From positions 1,865-39,135 of the forward strand of contig JALHPY010000026.1 in the NCBI GenBank assembly GCA_022842305.1: a stretch of DNA of 37,271 bases. Direction: 5' to 3'. The notes beneath the pieces were generated by a model that was not told the origin of the DNA, made no database searches, and was given only the letters and a program-made list of their open reading frames with translations. The translations under genes were made by a program, and so were the position numbers. Source of the stretch: Rubrivivax sp. (GTDB taxonomy: Bacteria; Pseudomonadota; Gammaproteobacteria; Burkholderiales; Burkholderiaceae_C). Shown here piece by piece: positions 24,658 to 31,397 of the stretch (the first letter of the stretch is position 1; every line of letters starts with the position of its first letter).

Positions 24658-25572
24658 TCAGGCCAGGCCCAGCACCAGCTGCGCCGCGGCCAGATCTTCC
24701 AGCGCCGTGCCCACCGACTTGAACAGCGTGATCTCGCCCGCGTGCAGGCGGCCGCCGCGGCCTTCGCGCAGCAACTCGGCCAGTTCGGCCAGGATGTGGC
24801 TGCGCGCGATGGCGCCGCTGGCCAGCGGCTGCTTCAGGTCGCCGGCTTCGGCCAGCGCGCCCGCATAGCTGTCCACCACCACGCGCGCGCGCTGCACGGC
24901 GGCGTCGTCGGCCTCGCGCATGTCGCGGCGGAAGCCGCCCACCAGATCCAGGTGCATGCCCGGCACCAGCCAGTCACCCCGCACCAGCGGCGTGGTCGAG
25001 GTGGTGGCGCAGCAGACGATGTGCGCGGCGCGCACCGCGGCCTGAAGGTCGATGGTGTGCTCGACCGGCAGGCCTTCGTCGGCCAGTTCGCGCGCCAACG
25101 CCTGCGCGGCCTCGGGGCGCCGGCTCCAGACGGCGATGTGTGCAAGCCCCGGCCGCAGCGCCGCGTGGGCGCGCGCCATCCAGCCTGCCAGCCGACCGCT
25201 GCCGACGATGAGCAGCCGCTGCGCGTCGGCCCGCGCCAGGTGGCGCGCCGCGAGCGCCGAGGCCGCTGCCGTGCGCCGCAGCGTCAGCGCCTCGCCGTCC
25301 AGCAGTGCCAGGGGTTCCCCGCTGGCGCGGTCCAGCACCAGCACCGTGGCCTGCACCGTGGCCGCGGCCTCGGGCATCACGGTGACCAGCTTGAGCAGCA
25401 CGACGCGCGCGTTCCAGGCCGGCATCAGCAGCAGGGTGTCGCGCGCTGACAGCGCGTGGGCGTGGCGCAGCGGCACCTCGGCGCCGGCCACGAAAGCCGC
25501 GTGCAGCGCGTCCGCCAGCGCCGGCCAGGGCAGGGCGGCGTGCACCTCGGCGGCTGAATACACTCGAAGCAT
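24658..25572 (-). CDS. Ornithine cyclodeaminase / mu-crystallin family protein (304 aa)
   Basis: NAD(P)-dependent family that includes ornithine cyclodeaminase, alanine dehydrogenase and pyrroline-2-carboxylate reductase. Start MLRVYSAAEV, catalytic-type Lys61 in VVLLKLVTV, then LDGEALTLRRTAAASALAAR (the conserved TalRTaA-type block) and the Rossmann loop LLIVGSGRLAGW (residues 121-131), here GSGRLA rather than the usual GTGxQA. The C-terminal DLVGGFRRDMREADD is also typical. The substrate cannot be fixed from sequence. The ATG at 25572 overlaps the divergent FAD-oxidase ATG within one CATG. An alternative ATG six codons upstream would extend the overlap. No Shine-Dalgarno precedes either start. 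Confidence 0.85.
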   Translation of the reverse strand: MLRVYSAAEVHAALPWPALADALHAAFVAGAEVPLRHAHALSARDTLLLMPAWNARVVLLKLVTVMPEAAATVQATVLVLDRASGEPLALLDGEALTLRRTAAASALAARHLARADAQRLLIVGSGRLAGWMARAHAALRPGLAHIAVWSRRPEAAQALARELADEGLPVEHTIDLQAAVRAAHIVCCATTSTTPLVRGDWLVPGMHLDLVGGFRRDMREADDAAVQRARVVVDSYAGALAEAGDLKQPLASGAIARSHILAELAELLREGRGGRLHAGEITLFKSVGTALEDLAAAQLVLGLA

Positions 25573-26749
25573 GCGCGGCAGTGTAGTCATCGTGGGTGGC
25601 GGCGTGATGGGCGCGGCCACCGCCTGCTTTCTGGCGCGCGACCACGGCGTGGCGGTCACCGTGCTCGAGCGCGACCTGGGCTTTGCGCGGGCCAGCAGCG
25701 CGCTTTCGGCCAGCTCGATACGCCAGCAGTTCTCGCAGCCGGCCAACATCGCGCTGTCGCAATGGAGCCTGGGCTTCCTGCAGCGCGTGGGCGAAGAGCT
25801 GGCGCTAGGTGATGAGCGGCCAGAGGTCGGTCTGGTCGAAGCCGGCTACCTGTACCTGGCCACGCCGGCCGGTGCGGCCACGCTGCGCGCGCAGCAGGCC
25901 GTGCAGACCGCCGCCGGGGCCGAGATCGCATTGCTCGAACCTGCGGCGTTGCAGGCGCGATTCCCCTGGCTGGACGTGCAGGGCCTTGCGCTGGGTTCGC
26001 TGGGCTTGCGCGGCGAAGGCTGGTTCGACGGGCCGGCGCTGCACCAGGCCCTTCGGCGCAAGGCCAGGGCCTGCGGCGCGGCTTTCGTGCAGGCCGACGT
26101 GACCGGCTTCGACCGTGCGGGGGATCGGGTTCGTGCCGCGTTGGCAAGCGACGGCCGCCGCTTCGACGCCGACGCGCTGGTGCTGTGCGCCGGCGCCTGG
26201 AGCGCGCCACTGGCCGCGGCCCTGGGCCTGGCGCTGCCGGTCAGCCCGAAGAAGCGCGACGTATTCGTCTTCGACTCGCCGGCCCGGCTGCCGCAGTGCC
26301 CGCTGGTCATCGACCCCTCGGGCCTGTGGTTCAGGCCCGACGGCGGCACGCGCTACCTGTGCGGCGCGCCGCCGCGCCAACCCTGGCCGGGCGATCCCGA
26401 CGAGCCGCCGCTGGAGGCCATCGACCACGCGCAGTTCGAAGAGGTGCTCTGGCCCACGCTGGCCGCGCGCGTGCCGGGCTTCGAAGCGCTGCGCCTGCGT
26501 TCGGCCTGGGCCGGGTACTACGAGATGAACGCCTTCGACCACAACGGCCTGGCCGGCGCACTGCCGGGCTGGCGCAACGCCTACACGGCCTGCGGCTTCT
26601 CGGGCCACGGCATGCAGCAGGCGCCGGCCGTGGGCGCGGCGCTGGCGGCGCTGGTGGTGGGCGGGACAAGTGACGCGCCGCCGCTGGATGCCCTGGCGCC
26701 ACAGCGCCTGCTGGAAGGCCGGCTGCTGCGCGAGCTGAACATCATCTGA
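25571..26749 (+). CDS. FAD-dependent oxidoreductase, DAO (glycine/D-amino acid/sarcosine oxidase-like) family (392 aa)
   Basis: The ADP-binding motif begins at once: SVVIVGGGVMGAATACFLAR (GGGVMG at 9-14), so the start must be very near 25571. Further family features are SALSASSIRQQFSQPANIAL (flavin-contact block), LVLCAGAWSAPLAAALGL before the middle, and the C-terminal FAD block FDHNGLAGALPGWRNAYTAC then GFSGHGMQQAPAVG. The enzyme probably oxidises an amino acid or N-methyl amino acid. It is divergent from the cyclodeaminase-family gene with zero intergenic space, a pairing that suggests a shared amino-acid route making or using an imine/cyclic imine. That pathway link is inference. Confidence 0.87.
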   Translation: MRGSVVIVGGGVMGAATACFLARDHGVAVTVLERDLGFARASSALSASSIRQQFSQPANIALSQWSLGFLQRVGEELALGDERPEVGLVEAGYLYLATPAGAATLRAQQAVQTAAGAEIALLEPAALQARFPWLDVQGLALGSLGLRGEGWFDGPALHQALRRKARACGAAFVQADVTGFDRAGDRVRAALASDGRRFDADALVLCAGAWSAPLAAALGLALPVSPKKRDVFVFDSPARLPQCPLVIDPSGLWFRPDGGTRYLCGAPPRQPWPGDPDEPPLEAIDHAQFEEVLWPTLAARVPGFEALRLRSAWAGYYEMNAFDHNGLAGALPGWRNAYTACGFSGHGMQQAPAVGAALAALVVGGTSDAPPLDALAPQRLLEGRLLRELNII

Positions 26750-26750
26750 G

Positions 26751-26786
26751 GCCGCGGCCGGAGCCGCGGCGCCCGGCCCGCCGGGC
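26751..26786. terminator. Two perfect hairpins filling the gap between convergent genes
   Basis: Hairpin one: GCCGCGGC (26751-26758), loop CGGA, GCCGCGGC (26763-26770). Hairpin two: GCCCGGC (26771-26777), CC, GCCGGGC (26780-26786). Together they occupy all but one base between the FAD oxidase stop and the aminotransferase stop, a clear bidirectional termination region without T-runs. Confidence 0.6.
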
Positions 26787-27938
26787 TCAGGCCGCGGCGC
26801 GCTGGGCGTCGCCCAGGATGCGCGTCAGCGCGGCGTCGAGGTGGGCCACGCTGCGATCCACGTGCTGCAGCTTGTCCAGGCCGAACAGGCCGATGCGGAA
26901 GGTCTTGAAATCGGCCGCTTCGTCGCACTGCAGCGGCACGCCGGCAGCGGTTTGAAGGCCCTCGCCCAGGAAGGCCTTGCCGGTGTGCAGGCCGGCGTCG
27001 TCGGTGTAGCTGACCACCACGCCCGGCGCCTGGAAGCCTTCGGCCGCCACGCTGCGCAGGCCGTGGCGGGCCAGCACTGCACGCACCTTGCGGCCCAGCT
27101 CCCATTGCGCGGCGCACAGTTGATCGAAGCCTTGCGCGCGCGTCTCGAACATGGCGTCGCGGGTGCGTGTGAGCGCGTCGGTGGGCAGGGTGGCGTGGTA
27201 GGCGTGGCCGCCGCCTTCATAGGTCTGCATGATCTGCAGCCACTTCTTCAGGTCGGCCGAGAAGCTGCTGCTGGTGGTGGTGGCGATGGCCGCGTGCGCG
27301 CGTTCGCTGAACATCACGAAGGCGCAGCAGGGCGAGCCGCTCCAGCCCTTCTGCGGCGCGCTCACCAGCAGGTCCACGCCGGTGGCCTGCATGTCCACCC
27401 ACACCGCGCCGCTGGCAACGCAGTCCAGCACGAACAGACCGCCCACGGCGTGCACCGCCTCGGCCACGGCGCGCAGGTAGTCGTCGGGCAGCAGCAGGCC
27501 GGCGGCGGTTTCGACGTGGGGCGCGAACACCAGGTCGGGACGTTGGGTGCGGATGGCTTCCAGCACTTCGGCCAGCGGTGGCGGCGCATAGGCCATCTGA
27601 CGGCCCGGGCCGACCGGCCGCGCCTTCAGCACTGCCTGCTGCGCCGGGATGCCGCCCATCTCGAAGATCTGCGTCCAGCGGTAGCTGAACCAGCCGTTGC
27701 GGATGACCAGGGTCTTCTTGCCACCGGCGAACTGGCGCGCCACGGCTTCCATGCCGAAGCTGCCGCTGCCCGGCACGATGGCCACGGCATGCGCGCGGTA
27801 GACCTCCTTGAGCACGCCCGAGATGTCGCGCATCACGCCCTGGAACTTGCGCGACATGTGGTTGAGCGCGCGGTCGGTGAAGACCACCGAATATTCGAGC
27901 AGGCCGTCGGGGTCGACGTCGGGAAGCAATCCGGGCAT
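26787..27938 (-). CDS. Class V aminotransferase, alanine-glyoxylate/serine-pyruvate type (383 aa)
   Basis: PLP enzyme. Key blocks: VPGSGSFGMEAVARQFAGGK near residue 55-74 (cofactor phosphate loop), VLDCVASGAVWVDM with Asp172, and SAPQKGWSGSP with the Schiff-base Lys197. The C-terminal FRIGLFGLDKLQHVDRSVAH is the usual GLxG block. The length of 383 aa is normal. It likely transfers the amino group between alanine or serine and glyoxylate or pyruvate; phosphonate-type aminotransferases are an alternative. It lies convergent to the FAD oxidase and about 97 bp after the CoA-transferase genes on the same strand, with a hairpin between. Confidence 0.88.
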   Translation of the reverse strand: MPGLLPDVDPDGLLEYSVVFTDRALNHMSRKFQGVMRDISGVLKEVYRAHAVAIVPGSGSFGMEAVARQFAGGKKTLVIRNGWFSYRWTQIFEMGGIPAQQAVLKARPVGPGRQMAYAPPPLAEVLEAIRTQRPDLVFAPHVETAAGLLLPDDYLRAVAEAVHAVGGLFVLDCVASGAVWVDMQATGVDLLVSAPQKGWSGSPCCAFVMFSERAHAAIATTTSSSFSADLKKWLQIMQTYEGGGHAYHATLPTDALTRTRDAMFETRAQGFDQLCAAQWELGRKVRAVLARHGLRSVAAEGFQAPGVVVSYTDDAGLHTGKAFLGEGLQTAAGVPLQCDEAADFKTFRIGLFGLDKLQHVDRSVAHLDAALTRILGDAQRAAA

Positions 27939-27983
27939 GTCAGTCTCCGTCTTCTGGGCGCCAGGGCAAGGCGGGTCAGCTTA

Positions 27984-28011
27984 GCACCCGCGCGCTGGGC
28001 GAAGCGGGTGC
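27984..28011 (-). terminator. Hairpin after the CoA-transferase beta gene
   Basis: GCACCCGC (27984-27991), 12-base loop, GCGGGTGC (28004-28011), 8-bp perfect stem. It lies between the stop of the - strand CoA-transferase gene (28036) and the start of the aminotransferase gene (27938), so it probably separates the two units. Confidence 0.5.
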
Positions 28012-28035
28012 AGGGAAGGGGCGTCGGTAGGGGCT

Positions 28036-28689
28036 TCAGCAGCCCAGCATGGTGGGCACCTGCACGGGCACGATCAGCTTGGTGCCGGTGGCGGCCTGCA
28101 CCTGCTCGACCGTGACATCGGGCGCCAGCTCCTGCAGCACCATGCCTACCGGCGTGGGCTTGAGCACAGCCAGCTCGGTGACGATGAGGTCCACGCAGCG
28201 CGTGGACGTGAGCGGCAGGCTCAGTTCATCGACGATCTTGTGCTCGCCCTTGGCGGTGTGCGTCATGGCCACGATCACGCGGCGGGCACCGGTCACCAGG
28301 TCCATGGCGCCGCCCATGCCGGGCACCATCTTGCCCGGCACCATCCAGTTGGCCAGGCGGCCGATGCGGTCGACCTGCAGGCCGCCCAGCACGGTGACGT
28401 CGAGGTGGCCGCCACGGATCAGGCCGAAGGACATGGCGCTGTCGAAGGTGGCCGCGCCGGGCAGGGCGCTGATGGGCCGGCCGCCGGCATCGGTGAGGTC
28501 GTCGTCCTCGAGCCCATGCTCGGGCACCGACTGCATGCCGATGATGCCGTTCTCGCTCTGGAAGAAGATGTGCGCGTCGCGCGCCACCAGGCCGGCCACC
28601 AGCGTGGGCAGGCCGATGCCCAGGTTGACCAGCGTGCCGGGGCGCAGCTCGCGCGCCACGCGCCCGGCAATGAGCAGCTTGTCATCCAT
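28036..28689 (-). CDS. atoA: CoA-transferase beta subunit, AtoA-like (217 aa)
   Basis: Beta subunit of a short-chain 3-oxoacid/acetate CoA-transferase. Catalytic Glu46 lies in FFQSENGIIGM, following the oxyanion-type VNLGIGLPTLVAGL. AtoA family blocks continue as LPGAATFDSAMSFGLIRGGH, LGGLQVD and PGKMVPGMGGAMDLVTGAR. The fit to AtoA is close by eye; succinyl-CoA:3-ketoacid transferase (ScoB) is the main alternative and differs mainly in substrate. Its start overlaps the alpha-subunit stop by 8 bp, as expected for a two-subunit enzyme made in equal amounts. Confidence 0.9.
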   Translation of the reverse strand: MDDKLLIAGRVARELRPGTLVNLGIGLPTLVAGLVARDAHIFFQSENGIIGMQSVPEHGLEDDDLTDAGGRPISALPGAATFDSAMSFGLIRGGHLDVTVLGGLQVDRIGRLANWMVPGKMVPGMGGAMDLVTGARRVIVAMTHTAKGEHKIVDELSLPLTSTRCVDLIVTELAVLKPTPVGMVLQELAPDVTVEQVQAATGTKLIVPVQVPTMLGC

Positions 28690-29344
28690 GGACCGACTCC
28701 TTGGCGATGATGTAGGTGACCACCACCGAAGGCGTCATCACGGCGTCGGGCGGGATCACCCCGACCGGCACGATTTCCTGGGCCTCGGCCATCACCACTT
28801 CGGCGGCCATGGCGATGAGGGGGTTGAAGTTGCGCGCCGTCAGCGCGTAGGCCAGGTTGCCGATGTGGTCGGACTGGCGCGCGTTGACCAGCGCATAGTC
28901 GGCGTGCAGCGGCAGCTCTACCAGGAAGGTGCGGCCGTCGATCTCGAGCGTGCGCTTGCCTTCGGCCACCACCGTGCCCACGCCGGTGGGCGTGACCACC
29001 GCGCCCAGGCCGAAGCCGGCGGCGCGGATGCGCTCGGCCAGCGTGCCCTGCGGTACCAGTTCGACCTCCAGTTCACCGGCGATCATCTGCGCCTGGGTCT
29101 CGGGGTTGGTGCCGATGTGGCTGACGATGACGCGCCGCAGCGCGCGCGCGCTGACCAGCTTGCCGATGCCCACGCCGGGTTTGGCGGTGTCGTTGGCGAT
29201 GACCGTCAGGTCCTTCTTGCCCTGGCGCACCAGTTCGTCGATCAGGCGGTGGGCCGAGCCCACGCCCATGAAGCCGCCGATCATCAGCACCGCCCCGTCG
29301 GGGATGCGCGCAACCGCGTCTGCTACCTTGATGGTTTTGCTCAC
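28682..29344 (-). CDS. atoD: CoA-transferase alpha subunit, AtoD-like (220 aa)
   Basis: Alpha subunit of the same CoA-transferase. Family blocks: IPDGAVLMIGGFMGVGSAHR, LTVIANDTAKPGVGIGKL, SHIGTNPETQAQMIAGELEV, LVPQGTLAERIRAAGFGLGA, TPTGVGTVV and ARNFNPLIAMAAEVVMAEA. These match the AtoD pattern very closely. The pair moves CoA from acetyl- or succinyl-CoA onto acetoacetate or similar acids, linking with beta-oxidation enzymes such as the PaaH-like dehydrogenase 5 kb away. It is divergent from the DAHP synthase gene, with a 115-bp shared upstream region. Confidence 0.92.
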   Translation of the reverse strand: MSKTIKVADAVARIPDGAVLMIGGFMGVGSAHRLIDELVRQGKKDLTVIANDTAKPGVGIGKLVSARALRRVIVSHIGTNPETQAQMIAGELEVELVPQGTLAERIRAAGFGLGAVVTPTGVGTVVAEGKRTLEIDGRTFLVELPLHADYALVNARQSDHIGNLAYALTARNFNPLIAMAAEVVMAEAQEIVPVGVIPPDAVMTPSVVVTYIIAKESVHG

Positions 29345-29446
29345 GTTCTAGGGTCCCCAGGGTTTCCCATGAGTATGCTGGACCGGCGCGGCCGGAGGGC
29401 CTTGCGGCAAGTCAAAGGGCGGCTGCGGGCTTGTGCCGAGGCGCGG

Positions 29447-29452
29447 GACAAT
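29447..29452 (+). promoter_or_regulatory. Possible -10 element of the DAHP synthase gene
   Basis: GACAAT ends 7 bases before the ATG at 29460. This is the same geometry as before the genes at 13493 and 15659. No Shine-Dalgarno is present, which fits a leaderless start. No convincing -35 element. A short near-palindrome, CTTGC-G-GCAAG, lies at 29401-29411. Confidence 0.3.
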
Positions 29453-29459
29453 CACCGGG

Positions 29460-30575
29460 ATGAACATTCTTGACGACCCCCACCACGACCGCGAGGTCGG
29501 CAGCCGCCGCGGCACGCGCGACACCACGCGCATCGACGACACCCGCATCGACGCCGTGCGCCCGCTCATCACCCCGGCACTGCTGATGGAGAAGCTGCCC
29601 GGATCGGATGCCACGCTGGCGCTGGTGGAGCGCAGCCGTGCAGCCATCGCGCGCGTGCTGCGCGGCGAGGACGACCGCCTGCTGGTGGTCGTCGGCCCCT
29701 GCTCCATCCACGACCACGGCCAGGCGCTGGACTACGCCGAGCGCCTGGCCGGTGCGGCCGGGCCGCTGGCCGACGCGCTGCTGCTGGTGATGCGCGTGTA
29801 CTTCGAGAAGCCGCGCACCACGGTGGGCTGGAAGGGCTACATCAATGACCCGCAGCTGGACGGCAGCTTCGCCATCAACCAGGGACTGGAGCGCGCACGC
29901 GCGCTGCTGCTGCAGATCGTCGAGCGCGGCCTGCCGGTCGGCACCGAGTTCCTGGACCTGCTGAGCCCGCAGTTCATCAGCGACCTGGTGGCCTGGGGCG
30001 CGATCGGCGCGCGTACCACCGAAAGCCAGAGTCACCGCCAGCTGGCCTCGGGCCTGAGCTGCCCGGTGGGCTTCAAGAACGGCACCGACGGCAGCGTCAA
30101 GGTGGCGGTCGACGCCGTGGTCGCCGCGGCCGCGCCGCACGCCTTCATGGGCATGACCAAGATGGGCCAGGCGGCCATCTTCGAGACCCGCGGCAACGCC
30201 GACTGCCACATCATCCTGCGCGGCGGGCGCCAGCCCAACTATGCCGCGGCGGATGTGGACGCGGCCTGCGCCGCGCTGCGCGCCGCGGGGCTGCGCGAGC
30301 AGTTGATGATCGACCTGTCGCACGCCAACAGCGCCAAGCAGCACCGCCGCCAGATCGAGGTGGCGGCCGACATCGCGCTGCGCATCGCCGCGGGCGAGCG
30401 CCGCATCATGGGCGTGATGATCGAGAGCCACCTCGAGGAAGGGCGCCAGGACCAGGTGCCCGGCCAGCCGCTGCGCCCCGGTGTGTCCATCACCGACGCC
30501 TGCATCAGCTGGGCCCAGACCGAGCCGGTACTGGCCGCGCTGGCGCAGGCGGTGCGGCAGCGGCGGCGAGGCTGA
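29460..30575 (+). CDS. aroG: DAHP synthase, class I (AroG/AroF/AroH-like, 371 aa)
   Basis: 3-deoxy-7-phosphoheptulonate synthase, the first step of aromatic amino-acid synthesis (phosphoenolpyruvate + erythrose 4-phosphate). Motifs: VVVGPCSIHDHGQALDYA (metal-binding Cys81), MRVYFEKPRTTVGWKGYIND, GARTTESQSHRQLASGLSCP, VGFKNGTDG, HIILRGG, and IDLSHANSAKQH. The length and N-terminal extension match the feedback-regulated E. coli type; which aromatic amino acid inhibits it cannot be told. The ATG at 29460 is chosen; an upstream in-frame GTG at 29433 would add nine residues not seen in the family. Confidence 0.94.
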   Translation: MNILDDPHHDREVGSRRGTRDTTRIDDTRIDAVRPLITPALLMEKLPGSDATLALVERSRAAIARVLRGEDDRLLVVVGPCSIHDHGQALDYAERLAGAAGPLADALLLVMRVYFEKPRTTVGWKGYINDPQLDGSFAINQGLERARALLLQIVERGLPVGTEFLDLLSPQFISDLVAWGAIGARTTESQSHRQLASGLSCPVGFKNGTDGSVKVAVDAVVAAAAPHAFMGMTKMGQAAIFETRGNADCHIILRGGRQPNYAAADVDAACAALRAAGLREQLMIDLSHANSAKQHRRQIEVAADIALRIAAGERRIMGVMIESHLEEGRQDQVPGQPLRPGVSITDACISWAQTEPVLAALAQAVRQRRRG

Positions 30576-30659
30576 GCCCGGCATCGGGCGCCGGCCATCG
30601 GGCATCTCCCCTCGCTCAAGCCAGTTGGTCAGTCAAGCCGCGGTCCTGTGCTCCAGCAA

Positions 30660-30682
30660 AAAAGGCATATAAAATGCTTTTT
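30660..30682. promoter_or_regulatory. NsrR-like palindrome overlapping the DUF2249 promoter
   Basis: The core is GCAT (30665-30668), 5 bases, ATGC (30674-30677), flanked by A-rich and T-rich arms. This has the symmetry and spacing of the known NsrR motif (AAGAT-GCAT-N5-ATGC-ATCTT), with the outer arms replaced by A and T runs. A TATAAA that could serve as -10 lies inside it (30668-30673), so binding would block transcription. The downstream gene encodes a DUF2249 protein, a family often found under nitric-oxide control. Confidence 0.5.
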
Positions 30683-30703
30683 TAACCACGAGCCCGCCAA
30701 ACC

Positions 30704-30991
30704 ATGACCATCACCGCCACCGGCCACACCATCGACGTGCGCACCCTTGCTCCGAACATGCGCCATGCCACCTTGCTTGCCGCCTTCAAGGCCCTGGCCC
30801 CGCAGGAGAGCCTGGTGATCGTCAACGACCACGACCCCCAGCCGCTGCGCCTGCAGTTCCAGGACCTGGCACCGGGCCAGTTCAGCTGGGTCTATGAAAG
30901 CCGCGGGCCCGAACTGTGGCGCGTGTGCGTGCAAAAGGTCGAGCCGGCCCCGGCCGGCGGCAGCTGCTGCGGGCATTGCGGCGGCGCCTGA
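30704..30991 (+). CDS. DUF2249-domain protein with C-terminal cysteine cluster (95 aa)
   Basis: The single domain (about 8-78) has the DUF2249 features IDVRTLAPNMRHATLLAAFK, then LVIVNDHDPQPLRLQFQDLA. The end SCCGHCGGA carries three cysteines and a histidine, suggesting metal or redox chemistry. The biochemical role of the family is not established; related proteins occur with nitrosative-stress and denitrification genes. It stands alone, preceded by an NsrR-like site and followed by a hairpin, so it is probably a single-gene unit. Confidence 0.8.
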   Translation: MTITATGHTIDVRTLAPNMRHATLLAAFKALAPQESLVIVNDHDPQPLRLQFQDLAPGQFSWVYESRGPELWRVCVQKVEPAPAGGSCCGHCGGA

Positions 30992-31013
30992 GCCCCTCCA
31001 TCCCGCAAGCCCT

Positions 31014-31034
31014 CTGCCGGCGGCCGACCGGCAG
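31014..31034 (+). terminator. Hairpin after the DUF2249 gene
   Basis: CTGCCGG (31014-31020), 7-base loop, CCGGCAG (31028-31034), a perfect 7-bp stem 22 bases after the stop. No T-run. Confidence 0.45.
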
Positions 31035-31089
31035 TGCTGATGCTCCCGGCCGCCTGAGGGCGGGGGCCGCCAGCGCACGGGTCGACACA

Positions 31090-31116
31090 GGCGCTGTTGG
31101 CTGTGGCCACAGCGCC
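31090..31116. promoter_or_regulatory. Inverted repeat upstream of the sigma-54 promoter, candidate activator site
   Basis: GGCGCTGT (31090-31097), 11 bases, ACAGCGCC (31109-31116). Its centre is about 70 bases upstream of the predicted start of the sigma-54 promoter, a workable distance for an enhancer-binding protein. It can also fold as a hairpin (inner GGC/GCC pair), so a second terminator is the alternative. Confidence 0.4.
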
Positions 31117-31148
31117 ACTGCCTCGCCGCGCGCATAACAGCTGCAACC

Positions 31149-31164
31149 TGGCACGCCGCTTGCG
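31149..31164 (+). promoter_or_regulatory. Sigma-54 (RpoN) promoter of the cyanate transporter operon
   Basis: TGGCACG (31149-31155), 4 bases, TTGCG (31160-31164) matches the consensus TGGCACG-N4-TTGCW at every position but the last. The -24 GG and -12 GC have the required spacing. Predicted start near 31175, leaving a leader of about 223 bases before the ATG at 31398. Sigma-54 control fits a nitrogen-scavenging operon driven by NtrC or a similar activator. Confidence 0.75.
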
Positions 31165-31166
31165 CT

Positions 31167-31268
31167 CGCAGCGGTCATGTTTGCCGCTGCGTCCCGCTCC
31201 TTGCCAAGTGATGTCTCGCTGCAGCCTCGGGGCAGCGCACGCGGGCGCCACCGCTGCTTGCTGCAGCG
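31167..31268 (+). repeat. Three stem-loops built from the same GCAGCG/CGCTGC core in the cyanate operon leader
   Basis: Stem-loop A: CGCAGCGG (31167-31174), 9-base loop, CCGCTGCG (31184-31191). B: CGCTGC (31217-31222), 9 bases, GCAGCG (31232-31237). C: CGCTGC (31252-31257), loop TTGCT, GCAGCG (31263-31268). Because the arms are interchangeable, alternative pairings between A, B and C are possible. A further TGCAC-N6-GTGCA hairpin lies at 31322-31337. The rest of 30992-31397 holds no gene. Confidence 0.5.
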
Positions 31269-31397
31269 TGTTGCCGTGCCCGTCCAGGGCTGGCGCACCG
31301 AAGCAGTGCCGGGGCAGGGCATGCACCGCGCCGTGCACCACAGCCATGCAGACGGCCAAACCCCGCTGAGTCTTGCCCCCAACGCCGGAGCCCTGCC

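Noticed and set aside
30625..30636. TTGGTCAGTCAA as an FNR/Anr box before the DUF2249 gene
   Set aside because: The total length is 12 rather than 14 bases and the half sites do not match TTGAT-N4-ATCAA well.
31322..31337. TGCAC-N6-GTGCA as an NtrC site for the cyanate operon
   Set aside because: Known NtrC sites have TGCAC-N7-GTGCA spacing and usually lie upstream of the promoter; this one is a base short and within the leader.
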